NCBI RefSeq assembly: GCF_000316575.1
Contig: NC_019682.1
Coordinates: 2,168,001 to 2,232,000 of the forward strand
Length of the DNA stretch: 64,000 nucleotides
Source of the DNA: Calothrix sp. PCC 7507
GTDB taxonomy: Bacteria > Cyanobacteriota > Cyanobacteriia > Cyanobacteriales > Nostocaceae
Direction: 5' to 3'
The position numbers and the translations under genes are program-made. Under the pieces are notes generated by a model. That model saw nothing but the letters and a program-made list of their open reading frames with translations. It was not told the DNA's origin and ran no database searches. This document shows, in pieces, positions 37,293-46,108 of this stretch (positions are counted from its first letter, which is position 1; each line of letters begins with the position of its first letter).

Positions 37293-37907
37293 TTAATTAG
37301 AAATTGGTACGTTTTTAAATGCACCTGTATCCGGCACAAAAATGTCCAAAGTATTCACACCATCAGGAACCCTAATCCAAACATAGGCATCAGCTGAAGC
37401 ATTGGGACGTAGCTGAGACAGAGAAACGTTTCCTGTGGAGCGATTTGCAGAAATTCCTTTGTAGGTTTCGCTAGTGTCAGGATTGCGCGCTGTTGTATTG
37501 GCGATCGCTATTGTATCCCCATCACCAACTCCATCCGTAGCTTGGCGACGGATACGCATTTGCACGTTCACTACATCACGGTTTGCAGTTTCTGGATCTT
37601 TAATCCTTTTGGCTGAAAGTAACTCTACTTTTGCTTTATTCCCAAAAGCAGTTTGCACAAATTGACCAGGCTGAAGCGCTGGTGTCGTGGTGGGTGTTGG
37701 TGTTGTTTTCTCAGGAGACGCGTTTGGTTCAGGGGGAATTGATTTTTCGCTAGAGATGGGAGTGGTAGCGGTGTTAGCCCCCGTATTGGTATTGACGGTA
37801 TTATTTAGTGTCTGCCGCAGTGTAACAACTTCATAAGCCGCATAGCCTCCACAGATTAAAGCTACGGTAGAAAGAAATACAGATACACCGGATAAGAATG
37901 TACTCAC
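37293..37907 (-). CDS. Membrane-anchored DUF4352-like protein
   Basis: One N-terminal helix (about residues 5-28) is followed by a Thr/Pro/Ser-rich linker (about 35-75). A beta-rich domain (about 80-204) with AKVELLSAKRIKDPETANRDVVNVQMRI comes next, similar in outline to DUF4352 extracellular domains of unknown ligand. It is probably anchored in the inner membrane with its domain in the periplasm. It lies between two copies of the gtagggtgggc repeat family; the exporter gene upstream on the same strand is separated by the second copy. Confidence 0.6.
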   Translation of the reverse strand: MSTFLSGVSVFLSTVALICGGYAAYEVVTLRQTLNNTVNTNTGANTATTPISSEKSIPPEPNASPEKTTPTPTTTPALQPGQFVQTAFGNKAKVELLSAKRIKDPETANRDVVNVQMRIRRQATDGVGDGDTIAIANTTARNPDTSETYKGISANRSTGNVSLSQLRPNASADAYVWIRVPDGVNTLDIFVPDTGAFKNVPISN

Positions 37908-38019
37908 ACCATTACCTCAATTGAAATACAGCTTTGTTCACCCTTGGATTGTATAATGCCATGAATTATGCTTACTCATACTTACGTATTAAATCAGTGA
38001 ACAGTTATCAGTAGTAGTA

Positions 38020-38074
38020 GTAGGGTGGGCATTGCCCACCATATCCGGGTTTTGGTGGGCATTGCCCACCCTAC
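38020..38074. repeat. Palindromic repeat (gtagggtgggcattgcccacc family), second copy
   Basis: Two copies of gtgggcattgcccacc in inverted setting (38024-38040 and 38053-38070) bound a 55-bp element. It ends in ccctac, mirrored by gtaggg at the start. Confidence 0.85.
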
Positions 38075-38102
38075 GAATTGCGAATTACGAATTACGAATT
38101 AT

Positions 38103-40760
38103 CTAGATGTTTGCCTGTTGTCGTTGATAAAGTGACCAGTACAAACCTTTTTGTTGTAACAACTGTGAGTGCGTACCACGTTCCGCAATTACACCTTTCT
38201 CCAACACCAAAATCAAATCAGCACGTTTGAGGGGAGCAAAGCGGTGAGCAATCAGAAACACGGTGCGGTTAGCAGAAATTGTTTGCAGATTTTGCAGTAC
38301 TTGTTGTTCAGTTTCGCTATCTAAAGCGCTGGTAGCTTCATCCAAGATTAAAATCGGGGCTGAGGAAAGAAATAACCGCGCTAGGGCGATACGTTGTCTT
38401 TGTCCACCAGATAAAGCAGTACCACGTTCACCAACGTTGGTTTCATAGCCGTAGGGTAATTGACTGATGAAATCGTGGGCTACAGCACATCTTGCGGCTT
38501 CTACTACTTGCTCGGCTGTGATATCAGGATGACCGAGGGTAATATTTTCCAAGACGGAGCCATTGAATAAAAAGTCTTCTTGGAGAACTACAGCAATTTG
38601 TTGTCGCAGTGAAGCTAAATCGGCACTTTTAATATCAAAACCATCTATTAAAATGCGTCCTGATTCAATTTGATAGAGGCGTTGCAACAACTTAGAAAGG
38701 GTACTTTTCCCAGAACCACTACGTCCAACAATGCCAATAAATTGTCCTGGTTCAGTGTGAAAAGAAATGCCTTTGAGGACTGGTTCAATATTCGCTTGAT
38801 AGCGGAAAAATACCTGCTCGAAAGTAACTTGACCTTTGAGGAGTGGTAAAACTAAACCTGTTCCCAATTCTGCTTCTGGGGCAACGTTGAGAATATCACC
38901 AATCCGGTCTACAGACAGCAGTACTTGTTGCAGATTTTGCCACAATTGCACTAAGCGTAAAAGGGGTCCTGTGACTCTACCTGATAACATTTGAAAAGCC
39001 ACAAGTTGACCAATAGTGAGCTTTTGATCGATGACTAATTTAGCGCCAAACCAAAGAATTAGTAAGGTGGAAAGATTAGTGAGAAAATCACCGATGTTAC
39101 TACTAATATTGGATGTGGTAGAGGCTTTAAAACCTGTGCGAATGAAGCGAGCAAATAAGCCTTCCCAGCGATCGCGGGCGATTGGTTCTGCTGCATGGGC
39201 TTTGACTGAGTGTATACCGGTGATCGTCTCTACAAGAAACGATTGACTGTCAGCGCTGCGGTTAAAGGTTTCGTTGAGCCAGTTACGCAGAATGGGGGTG
39301 GCAACTATCGTTAAAGTGGCAAATAAGGGCAGCACAGCCAAAGCCACAAAAGTGAGGGGAATATTGTAATAGAACATCAATGCTAGATACACCACAGCAA
39401 AGATGCTATCCAAAATCACTGTTAAAGCTGTACCTGTGAGGAACTGGCGGATTTGTTCCAGTTCTTGGACTCTGGCTATGGTGTCGCCGACACGCCGCGA
39501 CTCAAAATAAGCTAAAGGTAGCCGCATCAGGTGACGAAATAGCTGCGCCGATAGACTTAAATCCAGCCGCCTAGCTGTGTGGGTAAAGATGAATAGCCGC
39601 AGGGTGCCGAGTATCGCCTCGAATATCGCTACTAACAAAAGGGCGATCGCCATCACATCGAGAGTCGGTAAACTCTCCTGCACCATCACCTTATCAATCA
39701 CGACTTGGGTAATTAGCGGTGTGGCTAACCCCAAAAGCTGCAATGTAAAAGAAGCTAATAAAACTTCCCCTAATAAGTTGCGATATTTCCAAACTGCGGG
39801 AGTGAACCAACTCAGGTTAAATTTTTCTTGCTGGGATATGACTTCTACTTGCCACATTTGCCCATCCCAAGCCGCTTCAACCACCGACTGCGAAAGACTT
39901 TCGCAAGCATGATCGGGATTTTGGGGATTGGCAATGATGAGGCGATCGCCTTTCACTCCATAAGCTACTACCCAGTTGGGAGTTTCCCCAGACTGAGGGT
40001 TCCACAACAGTAAAGCCGGAAATGACAACTGTCGCAAATCACCCCAACTCGTTTGCAACCGCCGTAACAACAAGCCTAATTTTTCTGCTGCTTCCACAAC
40101 ATGTTTCGGTTGTTGTCCCCTAAGTTGGCGTTGTACCCATTCCAATTTCACCGCATTCTCTAGATGCTGCGCCACCATTGTTAAACAAGCTGCAGCCGTA
40201 TTCCAGCTAGAAACGAAAGGATAAGCCGATGCTATTGGTGTGGGGGATTGGGTATTAGGGATTAGGGACTGGGGACTGGTGACTGGTGACTGGGAAAATG
40301 TTTCCCGTTCTCCCTCTTGTGAACCTTGCCAGAAGTTGTCAATTTGTGGCGTTGTAACTTCGGCCCATAAAGCTGTATTCCAGCACACCAATACCACTTC
40401 TTTACTAGCAGCTACAGCTTTGCACTCTACAGCCAGCTTTTGTAAGTCGCCAAACCAATCCCCTGCTTTTAGGGCTGCTAATGGCTTACCAAGACTTTCT
40501 TCTCGTAAGCGGACTTTACCAGAAATAATAAAAAATTGATAACCTCCTACTGCATTTGACCAGATTTTTTCCCCAATTTGATATTGACGAATTTCCGATT
40601 GATTTTGCAATCGAGATTGTTGTTCAGGCGTAAGCCAACATAGTGGCGGTTGATTCCAAGGTACAGAAGCTAGCACTTTTACTTTTAGAGATTGATTATC
40701 GAGAAGTTTTAGTTCACTTGTAATTTGACTGTCAGCTTTTGAATTTTCTCTGCTAGCCAT
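38103..40760 (-). CDS. Type I secretion ABC exporter with cyclic-nucleotide-binding-like and degenerate C39 domains
   Basis: This 885-residue exporter (peptidase-domain ABC transporter type) probably secretes a protein through a HlyB-like channel. A cNMP-binding-like beta-barrel lies at about residues 30-140, a C39-like domain at about 175-310, the transmembrane domain at about 325-600 and the ATPase at about 640-880 (Walker A GRSGSGKST about 678, LSGGQRQR about 790, LILDEATSALD about 808). The C39 domain lacks the catalytic Cys (WNTAAACL instead of DCGxAC) and the catalytic His (NWVVAYG), so it resembles the non-proteolytic domain of HlyB. A linker (about 150-175) is encoded by heptamer repeats. 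The first 52 bp overlap the PpiC gene. Confidence 0.93.
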   Translation of the reverse strand: MASRENSKADSQITSELKLLDNQSLKVKVLASVPWNQPPLCWLTPEQQSRLQNQSEIRQYQIGEKIWSNAVGGYQFFIISGKVRLREESLGKPLAALKAGDWFGDLQKLAVECKAVAASKEVVLVCWNTALWAEVTTPQIDNFWQGSQEGERETFSQSPVTSPQSLIPNTQSPTPIASAYPFVSSWNTAAACLTMVAQHLENAVKLEWVQRQLRGQQPKHVVEAAEKLGLLLRRLQTSWGDLRQLSFPALLLWNPQSGETPNWVVAYGVKGDRLIIANPQNPDHACESLSQSVVEAAWDGQMWQVEVISQQEKFNLSWFTPAVWKYRNLLGEVLLASFTLQLLGLATPLITQVVIDKVMVQESLPTLDVMAIALLLVAIFEAILGTLRLFIFTHTARRLDLSLSAQLFRHLMRLPLAYFESRRVGDTIARVQELEQIRQFLTGTALTVILDSIFAVVYLALMFYYNIPLTFVALAVLPLFATLTIVATPILRNWLNETFNRSADSQSFLVETITGIHSVKAHAAEPIARDRWEGLFARFIRTGFKASTTSNISSNIGDFLTNLSTLLILWFGAKLVIDQKLTIGQLVAFQMLSGRVTGPLLRLVQLWQNLQQVLLSVDRIGDILNVAPEAELGTGLVLPLLKGQVTFEQVFFRYQANIEPVLKGISFHTEPGQFIGIVGRSGSGKSTLSKLLQRLYQIESGRILIDGFDIKSADLASLRQQIAVVLQEDFLFNGSVLENITLGHPDITAEQVVEAARCAVAHDFISQLPYGYETNVGERGTALSGGQRQRIALARLFLSSAPILILDEATSALDSETEQQVLQNLQTISANRTVFLIAHRFAPLKRADLILVLEKGVIAERGTHSQLLQQKGLYWSLYQRQQANI

Positions 40761-41467
40761 TTCTCAAATAACTCATTTTGTAGTGCTTGCTTGAGTTGAG
40801 TATCTTCTAAAGATGCTGGCAGATGTTGTTCTAGGCGGAACAAACCATATCTTCCCTCAAGTTCTATTGGCCCAATTAATTGTCCAGGATTTGCCACATC
40901 AACAGATGCCCTTAATATATCTGGCATTGTTCCTCTGCTAATTGGCCCCATCATGCCATTGACAATGCGATCGTCTGCTAGAGAATATTCTCTAGCTAGT
41001 TGCTCAAAACTACCCCCTTCCTCAATTTGGGTTTGTAATTCTTCACCGAGTTCTATATTGTCAACAAGAATCCGAGAGAGGATTACCCGATCCAGATAAA
41101 TTTTACGTTCAATGAAATATTCTGGTAGTTTTGGTTCGGTAATTACAGCTTTAAGTTTTTCTAACTGAAAGTTAAGGGCGACTGATGCGTAAAAGGTAGC
41201 GTAATCGTTACCATTTTTCTTTAACCATTCTTGAAAAACTTGCGGATCAGTTAGTTGATTTTTGAGCCGAAAATCAATAATTGTCTGTTCAGTTAACGCC
41301 GGAGTGATATCGATATCCGTGCGTGTGAGTATTTCTTGCTCAATCACATACTGGCGGAGAATATCACCAACAAAGTGCGCCAATTTTCCCGAAGCTTGTA
41401 GATATTTTACGGCTTGTTCAACAGAAATTGATTGGTCATTGATGGTCAGAAATGATAAAGATTCCAT
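40709..41467 (-). CDS. Parvulin-type peptidyl-prolyl isomerase (PpiC/SurA-like)
   Basis: This 252-residue prolyl isomerase has no obvious signal peptide. Residues about 115-225 form the parvulin domain (YLDRVILSRILVDNIELGEELQTQIEEGGSFEQLAREYSL and GPIELEGRYGLFRLEQ). The N-terminal 110 residues are helical, like the chaperone part of SurA-type proteins. The gene immediately precedes the exporter gene and overlaps it by 52 bp, so the two are translationally linked. It likely helps fold or present the secreted substrate. A similar pairing occurs in other cyanobacteria; no HlyD partner is seen nearby. Confidence 0.85.
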   Translation of the reverse strand: MESLSFLTINDQSISVEQAVKYLQASGKLAHFVGDILRQYVIEQEILTRTDIDITPALTEQTIIDFRLKNQLTDPQVFQEWLKKNGNDYATFYASVALNFQLEKLKAVITEPKLPEYFIERKIYLDRVILSRILVDNIELGEELQTQIEEGGSFEQLAREYSLADDRIVNGMMGPISRGTMPDILRASVDVANPGQLIGPIELEGRYGLFRLEQHLPASLEDTQLKQALQNELFEKWLAEKIQKLTVKLQVN

Positions 41468-41855
41468 GAATTCAATACATTCAAAATTTGCAACTATGCG
41501 CCTAGTACCGCAAGGCGGAAGTCAAAAGTCAAAAGTCAAAAGAATTGTATTCCAAGCTCTTGCGCCATTTGAAATGGTATGTTTATTTACGCCGCGCTGT
41601 ACTAGCTCTGTAATGTTATACAAATTGGCTATTCGTTGATGCTTGAAAATGCTAAAGATTTCATAAATTCAATATATAGAAACAGCTTTAATCAAACAAT
41701 TAGGTAGATTTACTAAGTCTATTGCTGGCAGAATATCATGTTCAAAATACAGCAATGAAGGTTTCTAAAAATACTGGATACCCTCTTTGAAATACAGTGG
41801 GTGAAGTACACGATCTAGCCCTTTAAGCCTGTCTTGCTGATGAATTAGGCTGTAA
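41468..41855. other. 388-bp intergenic region
   Basis: No gene is seen. It contains a short array of gtcaaaa units (about 41519-41541) and AT-rich DNA that probably carries the promoter of the PpiC/exporter pair. Confidence 0.4.
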
Positions 41856-42653
41856 CTAGACAATGAAACTTGTCCATAGCCAGGCAATGAGTATAGCAGC
41901 GATCGCCCCAATCAATGTATTTAAAACATTGACTAATTCATTAGTGAGCCAAGTGTATTTAGATTGCAGTGTTGCACCAATCACACTCTCTAAATTAGTG
42001 GCAATAAATGCCGCGATGATACACCAAAGTACACCCAATAAATCAATTAGACCTACTCCCCAACTCAAAAGAGCGATCGCAATTGAGCCTACTACCCCAG
42101 CTAAAGTTCCCTCTAAGCTCACTGCCCCTTCTGTGCCGCGAGGTACTGGTTGTAATGTGGTAATCAAAAAGGTGCTTTTACCGTATGCTTTACCAACTTC
42201 GCTAGCGCAGGTGTCGGAAAGTTTAGTACTAAAACTCGCCACATAGCCTAACAGTAATAGGGACTGGGGATTAGGGATTAGGGACTGGGCAACTAATCCT
42301 GAATTGATCAATCCCACTCCCAAGGCACATAGCGCCGCAGCCAAAGCCGAACCCCAGACATTTTCAGGGCCTCTTGCCCCAGAACGCTTTTCAGCAATTC
42401 CTTCGGCTTCTTTTTGTGCCAAGCCAATGCGCGTTACCCCAGAACCAACTAAAAAATAGAACGCCACCACTAGATACCCCTGCCAACCTAGCGTTCCCCA
42501 AATCAGTATGCCCAGCAACCAAGCATGGAATAATCCAGCTGGGGTAAGCAGCTTTTTGGGAGCAATCCAGACTAAACCCAATAAAATTGCGTTTAATCCT
42601 ACTCCCACCAACCAAGGATTTGCAGAATCAATTAAAGGTAGCATCAGCGACAC
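41856..42653 (-). CDS. DUF92 membrane protein (phytyl-phosphate kinase-like)
   Basis: This integral membrane protein of the DUF92 (TIGR00297) family has about six to seven helices in 265 residues. Plant member VTE6 is a phytyl-phosphate kinase for tocopherol synthesis, and cyanobacterial homologs are presumed to act likewise; this is family-based inference. Conserved residues around KLSDTCASEVGKAYGK (about 145-160) and PRGTEGAVSLEGTLAG (about 172-187) are present. The segment QSLIPNPQSLLLL (about 128-140) between helices is encoded by heptamer repeats (gggatta/gggactg), an unusual in-frame expansion not expected in the family. Confidence 0.85.
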   Translation of the reverse strand: MSLMLPLIDSANPWLVGVGLNAILLGLVWIAPKKLLTPAGLFHAWLLGILIWGTLGWQGYLVVAFYFLVGSGVTRIGLAQKEAEGIAEKRSGARGPENVWGSALAAALCALGVGLINSGLVAQSLIPNPQSLLLLGYVASFSTKLSDTCASEVGKAYGKSTFLITTLQPVPRGTEGAVSLEGTLAGVVGSIAIALLSWGVGLIDLLGVLWCIIAAFIATNLESVIGATLQSKYTWLTNELVNVLNTLIGAIAAILIAWLWTSFIV

Positions 42654-43048
42654 ATCACAAGTAGTTTTGCCAGAATATCAATAGAATACCGAATTGAGTA
42701 CTTTGGCGCTTACTCCTCACCACCCCCTAATCTAGGAAGTGCAGATTTTTTTTCCTCTATCCGGATAAAGCTCAGGAATAATCGGGAAAATAAGGAAAAA
42801 CTTTTGTTTATCAGCAATGTCAAGTCTGTATCTGGGCGATCGCCATAGCCAACGCAACCATAAATTAGTATAGCTGCATAAACCGAAGTAATTGGACTAA
42901 TACCCAAGTGTGAAGTAAATATAAAGCATAAATAATGAAATATTAAAGTTACTCACTGTTCAGTATTGGCACACCTATAAAATTTTGGCGATCGCCACCG
43001 AGTTAAAAAGCATAAATTGTAAATAGCATCAACCACTAGGCACGGAAT
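42654..43048. other. 395-bp intergenic region
   Basis: This is an AT-rich spacer between divergent genes, so it should hold promoters for DUF92 and the VOC gene. HIP1 sites occur at 42837 and 42989. No other gene or hairpin was noted. Confidence 0.4.
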
Positions 43049-43480
43049 ATGAACCAAGTCTTATTTCATCTTGCCTTTCCTGTGACTGATATTGCTCAAA
43101 CCAAAGCATATTATGTGCATGGTTTGGGGTGTATTCCTGGACGGGAAAATCCCCACGCTTTAATCCTGAATTTATACGGTCATCAGTTAGTAGCTCATAC
43201 TACCAAAGAACCGTTAGCACCACAGCGTACTATTTATCCCAGACACTTTGGGCTAGTTTTTACCGTAGAAGATGATTGGGAACAATTACTAGCAAGGGCA
43301 CAACAACATCAACTACTTTTTCGAGAAGAACCAAAAAATCGCTTTGTTGGCTCTCCTCTAGAACATCGCACTTTCTTTTTAGAAGATCCGTTTTATAACT
43401 TAATGGAGTTCAAATATTATCGCCACCCAGAGGCGATTTTTGGGAGCTATGAGTATACACAAATTGGGGATAGGGCTTAA
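43049..43480 (+). CDS. VOC (glyoxalase/dioxygenase superfamily) protein
   Basis: This 143-residue protein of the vicinal-oxygen-chelate fold is a metal-dependent enzyme family with many reactions. Motif residues include FHLAFPVTDIAQTKAYYVHGLG at the N-terminus (first metal His about residue 6), YPRHFGLVFTVEDDWEQLL (His about 68) and [20 protein letters not shown] (catalytic Glu about 124). The substrate is not identifiable. The last 71 bp overlap the convergent lipase gene on the other strand. Confidence 0.8.
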   Translation: MNQVLFHLAFPVTDIAQTKAYYVHGLGCIPGRENPHALILNLYGHQLVAHTTKEPLAPQRTIYPRHFGLVFTVEDDWEQLLARAQQHQLLFREEPKNRFVGSPLEHRTFFLEDPFYNLMEFKYYRHPEAIFGSYEYTQIGDRA

Positions 43481-44078
43481 TCGGCTCGGCTAATGCTGCG
43501 GCTACTATTGCTAAACTCCTGGCGTCTTTTAACATCCAGGGGTGTAGCGCCACAGGTATGATCTCTTCCCGTCCTACTGGTATCTGTGAACTATTGGCTG
43601 GGACAATCATCAAATCATAAGGCGTCCAAATGGATGTAAAATTTAACTGCTTCAACATTGCAGCATCAGAGTTTAAATCCTTCAGAAAAGCGCTGTTGGT
43701 ACGCATTTGCACGCAACCAGGACGACGAGAACCATAGGCAACAGCAGTTCCATAATGAGGTGAAGCGATCGTGATAAACCGCTGCACACGATTAATCCCC
43801 CCTAATCGCTGGATATAATAACGGCTGACAATTCCACCCATGCTGAAGCCGACTAAATCCAGTGTTTGTTCCGGCGCAAAGTTGGCAGCGACATAATATT
43901 CTACCTGCTTTGCCAACTCATCGAGTCCTACAGCACCATTATTGGGGATTAAATCCAGAGTATGAACAGACCAACCTCGTTGTGTTAGATAGCCTGCCAT
44001 TGTATTGAAAACTGCCCCTGTATCATCAATACCATGTATCAATAACACAGGGTTGTGTTGCTGATTTTCAGTGTTCAT
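43410..44078 (-). CDS. Alpha/beta hydrolase, triacylglycerol lipase-like
   Basis: This 222-residue esterase/lipase has [15 protein letters not shown] at residues about 10-25 (oxyanion HG), the nucleophile elbow GFSMGG (Ser about residue 76) and an SPHYGT motif after it. The catalytic Asp/His pair would lie after residue 150; a His in [15 protein letters not shown] (about 185) is a candidate. No signal peptide is seen, so the substrate is probably intracellular lipid. Convergent with, and overlapping by 71 bp, the VOC gene, the protein ends in the overlap region. Confidence 0.8.
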   Translation of the reverse strand: MNTENQQHNPVLLIHGIDDTGAVFNTMAGYLTQRGWSVHTLDLIPNNGAVGLDELAKQVEYYVAANFAPEQTLDLVGFSMGGIVSRYYIQRLGGINRVQRFITIASPHYGTAVAYGSRRPGCVQMRTNSAFLKDLNSDAAMLKQLNFTSIWTPYDLMIVPANSSQIPVGREEIIPVALHPWMLKDARSLAIVAAALAEPIKPYPQFVYTHSSQKSPLGGDNI

Positions 44079-44120
44079 TGCTCAACTTGATCCCCATATA
44101 GTCTGTAGTAAATTTAACAT

Positions 44121-44243
44121 TGGGGATTGGGGACTGGGGATTGGGGATTGGGGACTGGGGATTGGGGATTGGGGACTGGGGATTGGGGATTGGGGATTGG
44201 GGACTGGGGATTGGGGATTGGGGATTGGGGATTGGGGACTGGG
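44121..44243. repeat. Heptamer tandem array (ggggatt/ggggact)
   Basis: About 17 heptamer units mostly alternate between ggggatt and ggggact. This is the longest such array in the window. It lies in the 483-bp gap (44079-44561) before the 152-aa gene; a gactctt array follows at 44263-44290. Confidence 0.9.
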
Positions 44244-44561
44244 AGAAGAACCTTTTGATCCTTGACTCTTGACTCTTGACTCTTGACCCTTGTTAATTTT
44301 TATTAAGCTACCTTTCAGAATCTTGCCCTAAGTTACATTAAAATTTGATAATTAATTCTCGGTGTAAGCAGGTTGCAGGTGTTTGCAAGAATTAAGTTAA
44401 AAATACTTGCCCTGTATTGTTACTACAATGTTGATTAAGCACAAACCTATAACGGTTGTCACCGAAAATCTGGTGATGAAAAGCAAAGAAATGTAGCATT
44501 CTGTCGTAATTTTTAACAATTACGGTCAAGTTTCAAATATAAGAAGGCAGGAGCAATTGTA

Positions 44562-45020
44562 ATGGATTTTATCAAAAAGTTGATTGGTGGTATTTTGAGT
44601 TTTCTCACCGGACTCTTACCAAAGAAGAAAGCAAGTAATGGCTTTTACTTAGAATTGGACGAAGCTGCCACTGGAGCTAACCCAAAACCAGAAGCGAAAA
44701 AAGTAGAAGCAGCGAATGGCAAAAAAGCTGCGGAACCAGTAGCAGCAGTTGCGGAAACAGCTGTAGCAGATGCACCAGCAAGTCCGGCACCTACTACTGT
44801 CAAAGTAGCCACAGCTAAAGCATCAAAGAATGGCAAAGCGCCCAAAGCTGAACCTGTTAAGGCTGAACCGGCGATCGCTATCACAAAAGCGCCAACTGAA
44901 ACCACATTTGCACCCAAATATGTTGCTGCTTCGGTTGCTAGCTCTAACGGTCGTCGCCGTCCAGGAGCTAATATGAGTGCTTATTTGGATCTCGCACGTC
45001 AGGTAAAAACTCCTGGCTAG
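44562..45020 (+). CDS. Ala/Pro/Lys-rich protein with amphipathic N-terminal helix
   Basis: The family is not known to me. The 152-residue protein starts with an amphipathic or membrane-binding helix (MDFIKKLIGGILSFLTGLL, residues 1-19). A disordered Ala/Lys/Pro/Glu linker (about 45-120) follows, and it ends with a compact motif RRRPGANMSAYLDLARQVK (about 132-150). Ends that look conserved around a variable linker suggest a tethering protein. GGAG lies 9 bp before the ATG. It has no close neighbour in the same direction. Confidence 0.65.
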   Translation: MDFIKKLIGGILSFLTGLLPKKKASNGFYLELDEAATGANPKPEAKKVEAANGKKAAEPVAAVAETAVADAPASPAPTTVKVATAKASKNGKAPKAEPVKAEPAIAITKAPTETTFAPKYVAASVASSNGRRRPGANMSAYLDLARQVKTPG

Positions 45021-45037
45021 GTTTGAGTAATCTATTT

Positions 45038-46108
45038 TCAAGTAAGTTGTAAAAAAACTAGTCCACTATATAAATGAAAAGCTGGGTCCCAGTTGGTTCT
45101 TTCCCTACGAAATAGGTGAATATAAGACTGGATATTACCCAGCATTTCTGTTTGATCTAATATTGTCTCTGCAAAAGGGGTGAAATCTGACCAAACTTGG
45201 ACTTGAGGCAGTTGCTGCTGCAACCAGTCTACTAAACTATTCCAATTGATTCTGATGGTATTTTTGCTAGCTTGGGGAGCAATTTCTATACCTTGCTGGA
45301 ATTCATAACCACCGTCATAAAGTCGCAGAATGCAATGCCTACTGGGTAAGTGTAAATCGCAAAATTGAGCATAGTCTTGGGTTTGAGTTTTGCGTATTAG
45401 TTTACGACGGGCATCAACATCTACAACTTCTTCAAAAATAGGTAAGAGTCCCACAACTTGCGCTTTAACTTCTGACCATTCAAAAGTTAAAGAACCGATT
45501 TGATTTGCTTGGTTACGACAAACAACAGTAGCATGTGTACCCGATTCTACAAAATGCTTGACTTGAAAAACTTGAATTTTTTGAATCTCAGCTATTGTTG
45601 CCCAAAAGCAAGAAATACCAGCTTGTTGTAACTGCTGACCATAATATTTTAATTCTCCCACTTGTCCAGTGCGATATAACTTCCAACTGCGACTTGGCAA
45701 CACCAAACGGGCAGTGTAAGCGTCAATTTGCATAATCTGAGAAAATTTTTTGGCAACTTTCCCTTTGAGTTCGTTACTAATAGGTTCTAAAACTAATATA
45801 CCTAATTCAGCATTGTTAGGTTCACTTGTTGCTTTAGCAATCGCTCTTTGTTTTTCTTCTTGCTCAATGTCTTGCAGTCGCTGTAAACTTTGGCGTGCCT
45901 GCATTAATATTTTAGTATTAGTTGTATCCCTCAATAGTTGCCGATAAATTCTTTCCGCATTTTGGCGCTTTCCAGATACTTCATGCAGCCGTCCGACATA
46001 AAATTGTACCCAAGGATTTTCTGGGGATTCTTTTAGGAGCTGTTTGAGTAATCTCGCAGCCGTGCTATAGTCTTTGCGCTCAAAGGCAGTGGCAACTTGC
46101 TCAAGCAT
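45038..46108 (-). CDS. TPR-repeat protein of unknown function
   Basis: This 356-residue protein begins with two TPR-like helical hairpins (residues about 2-75; YSTAARLLKQLLKESPENPWVQFYVGRLHEVSGKRQNAERIYRQLL), which mediate protein contacts. The remaining 280 residues include IQVFQVKHFVESGTHATVVCRNQANQIGSLTFEW and RHCILRLYDGGYEFQQG, a mixed alpha/beta domain I do not recognise. No signal peptide or membrane segment is present. It converges with the 152-aa gene with a 17-bp gap. Confidence 0.7.
   Translation of the reverse strand: MLEQVATAFERKDYSTAARLLKQLLKESPENPWVQFYVGRLHEVSGKRQNAERIYRQLLRDTTNTKILMQARQSLQRLQDIEQEEKQRAIAKATSEPNNAELGILVLEPISNELKGKVAKKFSQIMQIDAYTARLVLPSRSWKLYRTGQVGELKYYGQQLQQAGISCFWATIAEIQKIQVFQVKHFVESGTHATVVCRNQANQIGSLTFEWSEVKAQVVGLLPIFEEVVDVDARRKLIRKTQTQDYAQFCDLHLPSRHCILRLYDGGYEFQQGIEIAPQASKNTIRINWNSLVDWLQQQLPQVQVWSDFTPFAETILDQTEMLGNIQSYIHLFRRERTNWDPAFHLYSGLVFLQLT

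Noticed and set aside
42705-42725. Yfr1-like actcctcac motif
   Set aside because: Only part of the core motif is present and no flanking hairpins fit the known small RNA.
44071-44265. Open frame with GDWGLGI repeats
   Set aside because: It is translation of the ggggatt/ggggact heptamer array; all frames of such arrays stay open.
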